Below, in pieces: positions 49,901 to 62,500 of a stretch of DNA of 64,000 nt. The stretch is taken from contig JAQGDQ010000019.1 of the NCBI GenBank assembly GCA_030141605.1, positions 434,001 to 498,000 of the forward strand. The letters are read 5' to 3'. A program made the position numbers and the translations under genes. Origin of the DNA: Tubiluchus corallicola. Its lineage: Eukaryota > Priapulida > Priapulimorpha > Priapulimorphida > Tubiluchidae. The first letter of the stretch is position 1, and each line of letters opens with the position of its first letter. Under the pieces are notes generated by a model. That model had not been told where the DNA came from. It saw nothing but the letters and a program-made list of their open reading frames with translations, and ran no database searches.

Positions 49901-52900
49901 CCATCTAGTTTTTCTACCATAATGGACTGACTGTTCAGTGAACTCGCACTTCTGCAGTATAGGTTTTTATAGTATCCAATAATTCAGTTATTTTGTATAG
50001 TTACTTTTGTTTATTGTATTGTTTCTCCACCTATCGATATACCCGTTGCATGTATTGTTTTTTTAAGTGGTGCTAAATGTAATCACCTATTGTATTATCT
50101 AATTAGAAAGTAGACTGTCTGAATTGATCTAGAGATGTTTTGCAAGTCTTTGTCTGGCAATTTCCTAGGAATATGATGACATGTGTATTACAGCATCATT
50201 ATAATAAAAAATATGTCAAAAACAATTATTTGCATTAAATATGAAATGAACCGCAATTTTTAAATCTTCACAATCAATTAGACAGCAAAAAGAAAATAAA
50301 AAGTTTAGGCAGAGCCTGGATTTAGACTACCGACCTTTGGATTACATGAGAGTTCGATATTTGAGTCCATTAGATCATGCTGGATCACATTGGACATGAT
50401 CAAACATTAGCATCTAAGCTAACATTTCCAAGTTGTCACTTTTCTCTGATTAACTAATAACTAATTTGGTGATTTTTGTAATTAAAATTATGGTCAAAAT
50501 AGTTAGTGGACAATTAATTAGTCATTTATTATTTTAATTTCAAAATTTGTTTTTTGTGATGAACAAGAAAATGTAAAAACGTGCACTGAGTTCATGGATT
50601 ATGATTAGATGAGCTGCAATATTGGTGTTTAATAGACTTGTCTAAATTATAAGCAGTTCAGATCAAAACTGAATACCGACTTCTTCATATTTTTTTCTGT
50701 CAAGTTTCGTTTTTGTAATTTATTAATTGCAGGTTTATTCTGTCATTAATTATTTTTTTATTTGCAATAATTGTAAAATATGAAATTTAAATGTTTACTT
50801 TTTGGCAGAACAGTGAAGCTGTCTAGTGAGTTATCTAACATTAAAATGGGTAACGATTCCACGTTCCTTCCAAAACTTACTAAACATATCTTCAGCCGAC
50901 ATCTTGAAAATTATATTAGGTTAGTGTGCTTTCTATTGTTCTTATTCTTGTAAACGGCATGTTTGAGGATTCAGTATTTAATATTTAATGTAGGTAGAAC
51001 CACATGTTTCACCAGGAGGAAAAAGAATTAATTCTGAGATATTTTTCTTTAGTTCAGATAAAAAAAGCAATGTTAGAGGTCAGTGTACATGTTTAGCTTT
51101 CCTTAACTGAAAATTTGTTAAATTTGCTTACCTCTCTTAGTTCAGTAAATGCATGTTAGAAGTTTTAGTCTTAGTACCATATTTCGGAACTAATCTTTTC
51201 TCATTGAACACAGGAAAGTAGTTTTTTGCTTTTTCTATATGTTGTAAAGCATTTTTCTCTAATTGTGAAGTACCAATGGCTACGTTTGCTGTTTGAATTT
51301 AATGAGGAGTCCTATTACCATTTACTTGTTGTGCTATTTATTGTTTTCTTTTTTGTAGTGTCGAGACATACTTCTTGAAGGAAAAATGTGCATTAATCTT
51401 ACAGCGGTATTATGAGTCTCGAAATCATCAGAAAAAGACCATTCAGTCAGGCGGGTGAGCAATTACCTTGAGGCATCTTATTGTCTAATAAATTATATTG
51501 ATGATTTCTTTTCTTGAATTCAAAAGGGCAAATAAAAATCCCACTCTGTCAGTTGATGCGGAACTTGTGATACATTTCTATTAAGTTTTATATTGATCCA
51601 TTTCGAATTAGGGGAGCCTTGGGCATTTTTAAAAACAGTCATCCCCAACAACAGCATCCTGACGGGTAGCGGTTTGAGTCCAGTCCCTTGACCAAATCCC
51701 ACAATAAAAAAGACATGACTAACATAGTATATAGTGTTGGGTGGAAATATTGTGTCGTGTTTATTGCGTGCTTTTTTTGTTAAATATTGAAGTACAATGC
51801 AAGCAAATTAGAGCATTAATTTCTGTATATTGTCAAATATAGTTTCAGTACTGATTTTTTTGTTATTGAGATGGAAACTGATGTCACCCTAGGTAGTTTA
51901 TTTTACTTGCCATTTACTTTTCATCAGGTATGTTTGTTTATTTGTGTATTGTCTTATTTTGTTGCGCAGGAACTTCTTAACTGCCATTTGAATTAATTTC
52001 CCATTGCTGCTTCTCCTTTGCCATGATAACACCTTAGTTTGTTATGAGGATAATAATTTGCCTTGCATACTGGTACAGCAAGCAATATGTTGAGTTCACT
52101 CTGGCTTCCGCTTGTTTATTTATCATTACTTCTTCACATTGTCTACATTTTCCTCACACACTTTGAGAATCAAAAATCTGATGCCTTTCTTAGTTTTTAG
52201 CTCTCAAAATTTGCAAAACTTTTTTATGTAGGCAGAGGGAATGGTCGATAGTCGCAAAAGTGTCATTTGTGAATAAGCTATTTTGCAAACGTTGATGCTC
52301 TGCTGTAAAATAAGTTAGCAACATTTTGCCTGAATCTATAAAAAGTTGACAATGAAAGTTATAAAAAAGAAAGATGGAATTCTGGACTTCAGTCTTGTCC
52401 TTACAAGGGTCATTTTGCTAAATTTCTCTCGTCTGGTTTTATAAGAAATATAGAAATTCTCATGTTCAGACAATTCCTATTTTTAGCATTGCTCAGATAA
52501 TTCTCTATGCAATTAGAAATTGTCGAAATGATATCAAGTATCAAATGAAAATACTAGATGAGCTTAATCAATAAGTGAAATTATAGAGGCTGTAGGATAA
52601 TGGTTCTAAAGCTCAACGTAATAAAGACCAAGTTAATGTAATCAAGTTACCTCATTTTGACATCAAAAGCTACCAGTTGGCTTATGCAGCTGAAAGTTCT
52701 CCGGAAAGTGTAAACTAGCACAACAGCCATATTGGCTAGCAAAATAACAAATTAAATGAACGATTATAATTTTATTAGCAGCATTAACAAAATCTATGTA
52801 GTGAATGATGTTTGCTGCTGTTTTGCAATTACATGGCAAAAACAACGAAATGTTAGTTACTTTACTGCAATCATGTTGAGAATGCTGAAAAGTCATCTGT

Positions 52901-55900
52901 GATGTGTGAACAGCGTGGTGCTACTGTGTGCTGCTGCAGCCCCATAGCTGTCCCATAGCTGATGAAGCAAAATAACCAACATTTTTGTTAAATGTGTTGA
53001 AAGTATGCACTCAGTAATAAACAAAGTTCGTGATTTACAGCTGTTATAATATTACCAATGTTTATTATTGTCTAGTTCTCAAATAATAAATCATATTTTG
53101 GTTGTACTTGCAGATTTTCTGACCTAAGACGAGATCTGCAGCGCCACATAGGGGGCCTCGACAATTATGGTGGCGAAACTTTTCTTTCCGAAGAAGTATC
53201 AATAAATTTACTGCAAGAGTGTAAAGTGGCTTTCAGACGATGCCAGACAGTAAGTAATTTAACATACGATTTTTTTGGTTAGGAAGAAAATTGATAACAC
53301 TAAAGTTACAAAACCACGATTACTTTGAATTTTTTTTTCATTTACCAAAATAGCTTTGCAGCAGTAACATAATCACGCAACACTTAAAGAGATTAGATAC
53401 ATCGATGTTGCTCTATGGAATTTAGACATACAAGATGATAACACATCCTGTTTATTAGTTTTCACTCTTGTTGTTCCTCTTGTATTGCAGCTTTCCAGTC
53501 AATCTGATTTACCCCGTAATGCCGTGAAGATCCTAGAAATTTTAGAAAACCACTTATGTTGGGAACACATGGACTACGCAATAGAATTAGCTTTGCAAAG
53601 TAAGGAGAATGTCTTTAGTGTTTAATATTTTTGTGTAAAATCTTGTTGCAACTTTTCTAGTTGCTGTTCTTATCCAAGTTATTAGTAATATGTCATCTTT
53701 TAGGTTATTGTTGTTTGTTGAGATATTTTTGCATTCTATGCTGTTTCTTACAGATTTACCACCTTCAGAACCTAAACAAGAGCCGGATGTTTGCTTCTTT
53801 GATGTTGTACGGCAGTGTAATGCTATTTTTCATTTATTTGAGAAACTGTTCAGTGATAGTTTAGTACCGCTGGTGAACTCAACACCGTGGCACAGTGAAT
53901 GCTTACAGAGGAAGAAAAATGCCATGGAACAGATTGAAATAAAACTAGATTCTGGTTTGGACAGGTATCTAGCAATAGATGATATTTGCTTTTCAAATTG
54001 TTGCAATGCACGCAAATGTATGTAAAGCAAAAGGTGTCCAATAATTATATAGCAGTTCAAACGATAGTTGTGGTTTAATTTTGTACGTCACAAACATAAA
54101 TTATTCCACTAAACATATGTTACATTGTAGTGGTTGTGAAATAAGTTTGTAGCAAAAATAGCCCTGTTTCACTTCAGTATTCATTGTTAGTGAAGTATAA
54201 GAGCAGGTATGGATATGTAATGAAGTGTTTATGCAGTTATAATTGTCAGCATCCATTCACAGTCACACTGTGGTTACATTTTAGTTTTGTATTAATATGA
54301 ACATCTTAGAACATCATTTCATATTAAAAATAAACCAAAATAACCTTTTTCGCAAACATTCTCAGGAGCAAGATCAGGCATTTCTTAAAATAAAGTAAGA
54401 TTTGCTAATATTTACATTTTGTGAAAATGTATAGCATGGAATATTATGTCAAAAACTTATGTCAAAAACTTATGTGTCATTACTATAATTGTGCTACCAC
54501 TGTGCTAAGTTTAAAACATCAACAAGAGGATCGAGATTTTTTAACATCAGTGATACGCATCTGTGCCTAGGGCTAGCTTCGTGTGATTGCTTTATACTTG
54601 TTGACAATCTGAATTCAGGCGCAGCCAGTTCGTGAACTCAGTGGAAATACTTGCGCTATAATGCTGATACAGTTATATGAATTGTGTAAAATCGGGAAAC
54701 ACCAGAGAAATGTTTAACTAAGTAAATTTTCCAACTGCCGATTGTCAGTGATTCTTTAGGTTTTTAATGAAAATGATTATCACATATTGTTCCAGACAGG
54801 ATAGACCATAGTAGTTAGTATAGTACGTGATTATGTTTAACCACTAGTACTGTATTTTACTTTTATTTCATCACCAAACCTTTTAAATCTTGTACTCAAA
54901 ATCTGTGTTTTCTTTTAGTTCTTAGCGTCAAATATATGTAAAATATAGCAAGTTGGTATGTCAACAATAATTGCCTGTGCAGTGTACACAGCTGCCATAC
55001 TGATCTGACTTTTACAAGAAATGCACTATTTGGCACCCAGCATCGGCATAATGGGAGTATTACCTCTGATCAACTATCCCAGACGCCATTAATCTCTGAT
55101 TATAATGGTTTTTGAAGAATAATAAGGAAATACTACTATCCTGATGCATCCATTACGCTCCAACACCCATGTGGACCTAGCCATTAACAGAATGTGGTGA
55201 AAGGCATCTACTGTTTGTGTGTAATGCGTATTCTATTCCAGAATGAAATAAGCATGCATTTGTAATGATTAGAGTTGTGACCTTTTTGCAGTCTCACATT
55301 TATGCATCACCATATAATGAGCAGTGTAGTATGCATGTTTAGTTTTCCTCTAGTTTAGCATACTATGGGAGGGCCTACTTAATGTAGATATGGTGGGACC
55401 TAAAGAATTATCGAGGTCAATTAGCTGAAATAAGTTAATGAACTGGCGGAGATACTGTAGCCACATATAGGTGCATATACAAAATACATCTTCCTCAATG
55501 AGAAAAATTGCAGATATAGCTTGACATGTGAAGCCACCAGAACTAGTTTGTTCCACAGTTGCCCATTTATTCGTAACTAGACTCAGCAATGACAGCTTAA
55601 CAATTTTCTATGCTGACTTAAGTTAACTATTCGATAACTTTTCAGATCCATTATGGCTGTGGTTGGATGGGTGCGCTATCTGTTGTCCACAGAACAGAGA
55701 AAAACTGACTTTAAACCAGAGTATGAAACAACTCAGCTCGCAAACTGTACACCTGTAAGTTCAGATAATAGTGTTTCATATTATCATAATAGTGTTACAA
55801 AAAAACTAAATTTGCTGCTGATGGCCTTTCTGTAATTAAAAACACTAAACAAAATTTCTAATTCCAAACATTCCCCATTTTGCAGTAGAGATTCTGTCTT

Positions 55901-58900
55901 ATTATAGTAAGTGCATCTGGACATCATCAATTAAATGCATAGAACTGAAAAATAACTGAACATTACTCCTGCTATTATTATTATCAGGCATGTAGCAAAG
56001 TTATTAAATTCATGGATCGTCAGATTGAAAACATCAAAGACAGTTTAGATGGCAAAAATGTTGAGGCTGTTTTGATGGAACTAGGAATACGATTCCATCG
56101 TGTAGTATACGATCATTTGCAGCAGTATCAGTATAATACTGTTGGTAAGTAAATGGTTAGCATGTTGTGGTGAGTAAATGGTTATATAAATTGCATTTTC
56201 CTGTATTTAGATGTTTCACGTTTCTTCCAGTGCCTTATGCGATATTAATTGTTTTAAGATTACGTATCACAATTGCAAACAATCTTAGATGCAAATCAAT
56301 TTTTTTTGTGTGTATGAAAAAAGATATGCACATTCAGGCTCTTGTTTATGCACAGAATAACAAATAAATTTTTGGTTTCTAAATGAAGATTATTGTCAAT
56401 ATCTGTTGGGAAACCATTTCAAGTAGAGCCTACATACCTTAAATTGTTATGTTATAGGATTTCTTGTGGATATTGTGACTGATTTCATAGTTTTATTTTT
56501 TGTTACCTTTTTGTAAGACTAAAGCTATGACTCCATGTGCACATAATGCATGATGCGCAATCCGTAATGCATGATCCGTATTAATTGCTTTACTTTTTGT
56601 ATGTAAATAATATCCATGCTTTTTTGTTGTTGTCAGTGTTTTAATATTTGTTTTACTTTTGCTACTAGTCTACTAATTTCTTTTAATTGAACCAACTTGA
56701 CTGCACGTGTTGAAAATACATCGTGTTAATAAGAATTCTCTCGAACAGGATCGGTATCGTCGGAATACATCATGCAGATGGGAAACTGCTGTTACCCAAG
56801 TTATTTAGCACGTTTGCAAGTTTCCGTAACAATTTTTGTTGGTTGGAAATTCTGGTTAGGGGACTTTTGGTAACTTCACGACCTATACACAAATTTATTT
56901 AATTTTCTTCTATATGCATTTTTGAGAGCTGGAAGAAGTGAATAATTGTATGATATGCATCTAATTGCAGCTTTTTCACTAAATGATGATGTGTGCTGTA
57001 TAGTTCCCTTCCCTGCAAAATTTTCTGTACCCAGATCTGTGCTACCTTTGCCTTTGTCTAATAGTACAATAATATTAGACATTATTGTCTAATAGTACAA
57101 TAATAAGCTGATGCCACTGCCGTAAATTTTGACAGCGGAATGGCTTTCAAAAATTATTACTTCCAATTTTCACTAACAGGCAACCAAAAATAGCGGAAAG
57201 AGCAACCGTCGGCTTTGTTAATACGAATAGCATTCACGGGCACATGGAAACAGTCAATGTGCATCACGCATTGCGGATTACAGATCACACATTACGCATT
57301 ACGCGCATGTGAAGCCCTATATTAAGTGTTTTATACCAACAAGAGTTGTGTAAGGTTCTGTTTTATATGTACTTATTCAATTGATTAAATAAAAAGGAAA
57401 AAGTCTCAAATAATGTTTAGTGCATTTTAATGTGTAATTAAAAATATTGAAATTACCAATTAGCACAAAAATGGTTGCTAAAAAAATCCTAGCTACAAGT
57501 GTTTCTCTGGTTCACTGTACAGCAAAATGCCCTTAGCTGCTTAAGTACTTCACATAATTATGTTACATATTTGTGCTTAATTTAGCACAATAAGATAAGC
57601 TTGCAATTTTACAAATGTGGTATGTACTGGAGCGGTTACTTTAGTTTTTACTGTTGAATTTAAATAATCAGTGTATATTAACTTTGCCTAAGTTCATTAA
57701 AGTTTTTAGTGTGACTGTCAGTAACTGTTTTTTGTTAGACAGCGAAATTTATCATAAAGCAGTAAATGTTATTTTTTATTGCTTTAAAACAATAAACAGA
57801 GGCATAAGAGGAGAGAAAACTATGAACAAAAATTTATATATTGATAATGTAAATATCAGTAGAATTAATAATGGTAAAATGATGTGTTAAAACATTTTTT
57901 CAGGGGCGATGATAGCAATTTGTGATATAAACGAGTATCGGAAGTGTGTGAAACAGCTAAAGCTTCAGCAAGTGAGCTTGTTGTTTGAAACACTGCATGC
58001 CTTGTGCAATCTTCTTCTTGTAGTTCCAGCAAATATAAAACAAGTTTGCTCCGGTGAACAACTGGTAAGTTCAAGCAAATGTTTGTTACACGATTATTAC
58101 ATTTCAGGTCATAGATATGCTTAGTGATCAAACTCTTTGTTGTTCCATCCTGCTAACTTTCACTGTTAGGATATATGCACGTTATTCGCTCAGCGTATGT
58201 GGCACCTTCATCTGTACTGTTATAATTATGTACCTTATAAGCAAATGTTTTTTGTGTTTACCTCGATATCCAATCTTTTTTGGTAGGCTGTACTGGCATA
58301 GACTTGGACCTACTGGTCCAGAAGGAAAGGCTTGTTTTATTTTTTCTGTCAGATATCTGGTCTTCTGTCTCATCCAAGTGTAGCTGTCAGATTGGTGGGT
58401 CTTTTCGGCTTTTATGTAAAAAGGTTATACTGCCCAGGATATTTTGGGCATTAGCCAAAGGTGCATTGTAACTCGGCATTGATTTTTCATTTGTGACAGT
58501 TTATTAGGCATATTTGCAGGCAGCCAGGTATTTGTAACAACTTAAGCAATTAAAGTGTCGTTATCAGATCTATTTGCTTTACCAATCTTTTTTTAAGCTT
58601 GAAGTGTCTAACTGTGAGTTGGTCTCAAGGTTAGAGAAACGTCTCTTACCTTGCAAATGTAATGTGGAAGCGACTGTTCATTTCCTTATGGTGGACTCAT
58701 ATGAGGCTATAACCTACTGCAACTTTGCATTGATTTTCTGAATTTGAAACGCTTCACATTAAATAAATCTTTCCGATTTGGAAAGCTCCTGACCTGATTT
58801 TCTAGACAATCATTCATTTCGGTTTTCCTGAAAAATCATGTTTCTTTCCCACAGTGCCTTCTAATACATATCACTAAATTCTTGTCAGTTTCTGTTGATA

Positions 58901-59295
58901 TATTTCATTCAGTAAGTAGATTTTCTTTTACATATATATTGCTTTCCTGACATCACATGCCAGGAAGTGTGTGCACTCACAAATTTCTGCCTTTTTTGTT
59001 TTCTCATATTTTGAAGAATGTAACATCTGATGTTACTCATTTAGGTAAATCTTGCAAGCAAAATGGGTAAATCTTGCAATCTTGGAAGCGCCAAAGAGAA
59101 TGCCGTGCTATCTGACAGTTACTGACTATGTGTGTGTGTGTGTGTGCCTCTATTCAAAATTTATTAGTGTTTAAAGAATTAGTGATGGCCTATGTTCTTT
59201 TGTTTCAGGCAATTCTGGATCGCAATGTATTGTCGTCATTTCTACAACTTAGATCGGATTATAAATCATCAAAGATAGCAAATCAGTTCAAATAA
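40998..59295 (+). CDS. EXOC5: Exocyst complex component 5 (Sec10), fifteen coding exons
   Basis: Exons: 40998-41027 (less certain), 42933-43037, 47390-47518, 47825-48087, 48997-49135, 49381-49649, 50809-50919, 51359-51454, 53114-53249, 53491-53599, 53754-53964, 55646-55754, 55988-56144, 57904-58064, 59209-59295. Phases close throughout, giving 703 residues against 708 in human. Matches to animal Sec10 run the whole length: DPKEFVERTAWRT, FVATKILHLGDQLE, HFKGYSQCIDAFI, NLYDFYSK, LQRYYESRNHQKK, GGETFLSEEV, LPRNAVKILE, EQRKTDFKPE, DGKNVEAVLMELGIRFHR and LHALCNLLLVVPANIKQVCSGEQL. Sec10 is a rod-like CATCHR-family subunit that pairs with Sec15 in the exocyst and helps tether secretory vesicles to the plasma membrane. 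Exon 1 (MSTVIYDLSQ, then GTATGT donor) was chosen because it joins in phase and gives the expected LSQDEYDPKEFVERTAWRT start. Confidence 0.96.
41852..42320 (+). mobile_element. Possible pogo/Tigger-type transposon 3' remnant
   Basis: The inverse of 42280-42320 reads CAGTAGGTGCCGCTTAATAAACTCACC in style (it starts after a TA), typical of Tigger/pogo inverted ends. About 210 bases inside it, a short frame ends KMKQPTLKEFL-stop, which resembles the KQTTLDxFF-type C-termini of such transposases. No left terminal repeat was found, and the frame is open for only a few dozen codons. Weak call. Confidence 0.3.
42363..42388. mobile_element. Solo TTTAGGTGGTT end (right-type, inverted)
   Basis: GAACCACCTAAACTGCAAGTG is the near-exact inverse of the end at 11251-11270. 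Similarity also includes the flanking AAGAAATAAC block (here inverted as GTTATTTCTT at about 42396-42405). Confidence 0.45.
42637..42692. repeat. TTATTG/TTG simple repeat
   Basis: Mixed TTA and TTG trinucleotide run of about 55 bases in EXOC5 intron 1. Confidence 0.9.
43330..44480 (+). mobile_element. Decayed non-LTR retrotransposon (LINE) fragment
   Basis: Short broken translations on the plus strand follow the order expected in the second half of a LINE reverse-transcriptase protein. First comes a WFDEC-type linker motif (about 43510). Then comes a basic segment like the YRK..KKxEY linker (about 43600-43700). Near 44200 is LYGSGIWGPY, matching the LLYGSEIWG hallmark. At 44330-44460, TKLGQYPLGIDIKKHDVISYWL matches the ELGRYPLxIDI...YWxxI hallmark. 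Many stops and frameshifts separate the pieces. CR1/RTE-like clades share these marks, so I do not assign a clade. Confidence 0.7.
45100..46200. repeat. ~146-bp degenerate tandem repeat array in EXOC5 intron 2
   Basis: The block TGATGTTATTGCxxCCxTCTTGAATTCAAAAT recurs at about 45235, 45381, 45498, 45647, 45784 and 46028. Between repeats come GAAAATCCAATTCT-TCAATCGATGCAGAATT, CTAGTATATTCCTATAAA and CATTACGAATTGGTGGAGCC-like segments in constant order. Spacing is 146-149 where complete. One unit is shortened and one interval holds extra sequence. A single related unit sits at 51512-51660. Confidence 0.88.
48120..48757. mobile_element. hAT-type MITE with near-perfect 8-bp TSD
   Basis: The left end TAGGCCTGTAATAATACATC and the inverted right end TAGGGTTGTAACAATGCACC (48738-48757) are the familiar hAT-superfamily ends. 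Flanks are ATATTTAT (48112-48119) and ATGTTTAT (48758-48765), an 8-bp duplication with one change. The 638-bp interior encodes nothing. CGTGATATGxATATCG-type motifs recur at both ends, as expected for subterminal transposase sites. It lies in EXOC5 intron 4. Confidence 0.85.
49735..49790. repeat. GATGATG...CATCATCAT inverted simple repeat
   Basis: GATGATGATGGTGG followed within about 20 bases by CGTCATCATCATCATCATCAT can fold into a hairpin. It lies in EXOC5 intron 6. Confidence 0.7.
50308..50385 (-). other. tRNA-like degenerate sequence
   Basis: The minus strand reads an A-box-like TGATCTAATGGACTC, a CTCATGTAATCC anticodon-loop-like part, AAGGTCGG, and a decayed B-box (GTCTAAATCC in place of GGTTCGAATCC). 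The layout resembles a methionine-type tRNA or a tRNA-derived SINE head. Stems do not pair well, so this is not a functional tRNA. It lies in EXOC5 intron 6. Confidence 0.35.
51455..53113. other. EXOC5 intron 8
   Basis: Holds the single repeat unit at 51512-51665. The remainder is AT-rich with no gene seen. Confidence 0.8.
51512..51665. repeat. Single unit of the ~146-bp repeat
   Basis: TCTTGAATTCAAAA, AAAATCCCACTCTGTCAGTTGATGC, then ATTTCTATTAAG and CATTTCGAATTAGGGGAGCC-GGGC follow the same order as the units at 45.2-46.2 kb. It lies in EXOC5 intron 8, 5 kb from the array. Confidence 0.8.
53965..55645. other. EXOC5 intron 11
   Basis: No gene, repeat or RNA feature seen in this AT-rich intron (GTATCT donor, TTTTCAG acceptor). 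Confidence 0.8.
56520..57325. mobile_element. Harbinger-like MITE candidate (56523-57322)
   Basis: The left end has ACTCCATGTGCACATAATGC. The inverted right end has GCTTCACATGCGCGTAATGC. Both are followed by several GCATTACG/GCAATCCG-type motifs in the subterminal zones. The trinucleotide TAA flanks both sides (56520-56522, 57323-57325), as for PIF/Harbinger elements. Length is 800 bp with no transposase seen. TIR identity is moderate (about 12 of 20 in the outermost bases, higher inside). It lies in EXOC5 intron 13. Confidence 0.6.
58065..59208. other. EXOC5 intron 14
   Basis: No gene seen. A (TG)n tract of about 9 units lies at 59129-59147. Confidence 0.8.
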
Positions 59296-59553
59296 TAAAA
59301 AAGTTAACAACAGTTGGGTAATGTAATGATGACACAAGAGAGGTGAAGTTAGGCTGCATGTAATTAAGTTTATAATACTGGATAGTGCTATGACTGCTGT
59401 TTGCAAAATCATTAATGGAAGCTAGTGTTAACTTCAGACTATTTTAGTTGCATAATGATTAAACTTTCTTTTTAGCAATAACAGTATGTAACTGTAGTAT
59501 TCCCGATTTAATATATGTATTGAAAATAATTGAATTATTTATGGGTAAATAAA
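59296..59553 (+). other. EXOC5 3'-UTR to the AATAAA at 59548-59553
   Basis: A canonical hexamer 250 bases after the stop, followed by a T-rich stretch. Poly(A) site inferred. Confidence 0.6.
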
Positions 59554-62500
59554 ACTGGAATTATTTAATGGACTTGATACCACACAATCATTTTTCCATT
59601 GTCTGCTCTTGCACAGAATGCCGAATATAAATGTGATGATGTGTGGGACCTGCAGGTTTTGATGCATTAGTTTTATGTTGCCAGTTCAGCCAATCAAAAG
59701 TTCAAAATTAGCATGTATTTTCCACCACAACGTTGACGGTTTAACTCCATGATTAGCTATACTTGTCCAAGTAAATTAGTGTTACTTTTCCACACTGATT
59801 GGCTTGAGTAACTGCAATGAGTTCTCACAAACTTTGTTGTAAGCATTGAAGTTCAGAAATTACCACACAATTTATAGCCTTTAAGCCCATCTCACTGGTG
59901 AAAGACAAAAGAGAAACACTCAACAAAATATTTTCTTAAAAATTGGGATACTTTTTATGTTTGTAAAGATAAGTAAAAAATCTATTGTCACACATACACA
60001 GATATAAAGACTACGTTAAATGATTACGAGTCTTGAGATTATATTGGGACAAGAAAATAAATTATCGGGAATGCATTAAAAGATTTTAGTGTAATTGGAT
60101 GTTTGCCAGTTTATTAGTTATGTTTTCTAATAAGTTCCAAAAAAATCACAATTACGCCTGCACAACAATTACAAATTTTACATTACAGTTAAGATGATTT
60201 CTTTAAATTGTTATTGATATGACTATATTTTATCAGCAGTCGGCAAACAATTTCCAAAATTAAAGATAGGCCCTTTAAGAAACACGTGAAAAGTAGTTCA
60301 TGAAAACGAGCCCCAAACGAATGCTTTGCTTTGCTTTGCTTTCAGCATTACTGACTGACAGAAATGATTTTTCTGATACACATTTCAGGAATAACTTTTC
60401 AATGACGTTATTAATGTACTTTTGTTAATATTCATAAATTTTAAAACAAGTAATCTTGTCTTATAAAGTGATAAATTTATAGCCACACCACTAGATGGCT
60501 AGCAAAATGAATATTAAATTTTTGACACAGACAGGAAATTTCCTAATAACACTACAAAATTTAAAAGCTACATACACAATCAATGAAATGAACAAATAAT
60601 TACAATAGTAAAGATGATATTGTGCTTATCTAAAATTATGTATGCAGTATAGTAATCATGCACACAGACACCCTAAAACAAAGGCAGACCAGTAGAGGGT
60701 TAATTATGACATAACGTAATGTGATATGCATTGTCAGATCAGTTAGCACCCCTGAGAAAAGTGGTAAGACAAGAACACAACATTTTGATTAACATTATAG
60801 TAAAATGTTAGTGGTGCTACTTAGGTGTGCCACAAATGTTGAGGTCACCAATTCAAACTACATGAACGGGCACAGTTTTTGGGCATTTTGGGAGAAACTG
60901 AATATTTATCAAGTCGCATAGCTGCAGAAAAACTAGTTGCAACCCCTATTATTCAGCACAATTGACTTGAAGCACCCATCCTCATAGAAAAGTTGAACCT
61001 ATTTTAAATAAGCATACAAAAATCAGTGTACATCCACATCTCTGTTTTCTACCAAAAAATGGAGAGGTTCAATCATCAACAAAACTACTCTAGCAAATAG
61101 AACACTGCTGGTACACAGTTGCAAATCGTTTACCCATTGCACCAACAGTAATGTAATATTTAAGCAGATATTGCGTGCTGTGCAGTCAGAACACTGACTG
61201 TTATGGCAATGTTACCACAGTCAAAATTCAATTTTAGTATATTGCTGAGGACAAGGATGCACCGTGTCCAGAATGTGTTTGCACAATAAAAAATGTTAAG
61301 CTGCACTACAAGAAAAGACAGCTATAGTGCAATAACTTTTTTACAAGAACACACAAAAAACATTTAACCCCAAAACAAAACATTAGATATTCTGCTAAAG
61401 AACTACCTGTACAATAAATACCCTTGTCGTAAGGGTTAACGTATACAGTAGCACACAAGTGCTTACAATAATTGTCCCATTGGAATAACTTGATTTCTCA
61501 TACTTTACAACAACAATTGATAGCAAGACAATGATGAGATCTATAATTATGGAACGTGCATTGCCAACAAAAAGATTTTTATAATTCAATTAATTTAGAA
61601 ACAGTAATTAATATTTATGATATTATAAATGCCAAACAATTGGCTGCTTCCAGAAATACCACATTTGTTAGTTATGGTGTGAAACTGTGAACGCTGTAAA
61701 TTTGCAGCAAGTTGAGATATCATGTGTCATAAATCACTAAAACACTTTTGCCAAATTCTATAGGTAAAATTATAATATGCACAATGATCATGCACAACTG
61801 TCAGTAAACTGCAATTAACTAGTTACATTTCTAAATTTGTTTGGTAGTCTGTTTTACGAAATCTTGCATACTTGCACATCCAAATAAAGGAAAACACAGA
61901 AAGGGTCTGTGTCACAAGCCTTATGCCGTGCAGTAACATAAAAAGCTTGAGAAACTTTGTGATGCACACAAAGTTTGTAATAGAAAGTGAAATTACAATT
62001 AATTTTAGTAATGATCCCTAATGTTACCTCGCCACTCACACACTGTAACAATTTTAACTTTTACCAAACTGATACACAGTTCTAAGGCTTCAGCAAAAGG
62101 GTCAACTGCAGTAATGCTACGCAAACCTGCCAACTATTTTATGCTACCATTCTGTTGATAAGATATGCTGATAATAAAAAAAGTAATGGATCAGAATTCA
62201 AAATGCCTGTTCATGTATGTGTGCTTCACTGACAATGCAATTTCAGCAAACCACAAACCATTTGCATTAATATCAAGCAAACCAATTTAATTACACTAAT
62301 AAATAAACTTCTAGCAACACTGACAAAACAGAATGAAAGAATTAACAAATCACAAGTTTGGTGAAAACACTTAAGCAATAAATATCTCCATGAGATGTGC
62401 CTCACTTTTAAGACAAAACATTCAACCATGATTTTAAATAATATTAAATTTCACGACAATTTTGATGCCCTTTGAAAAGATAATTAATAATTATTAAATA

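Noticed and set aside
50308-50385. A functional tRNA gene
   Set aside because: The stems do not pair and the B-box is decayed; kept only as a tRNA-like relic.
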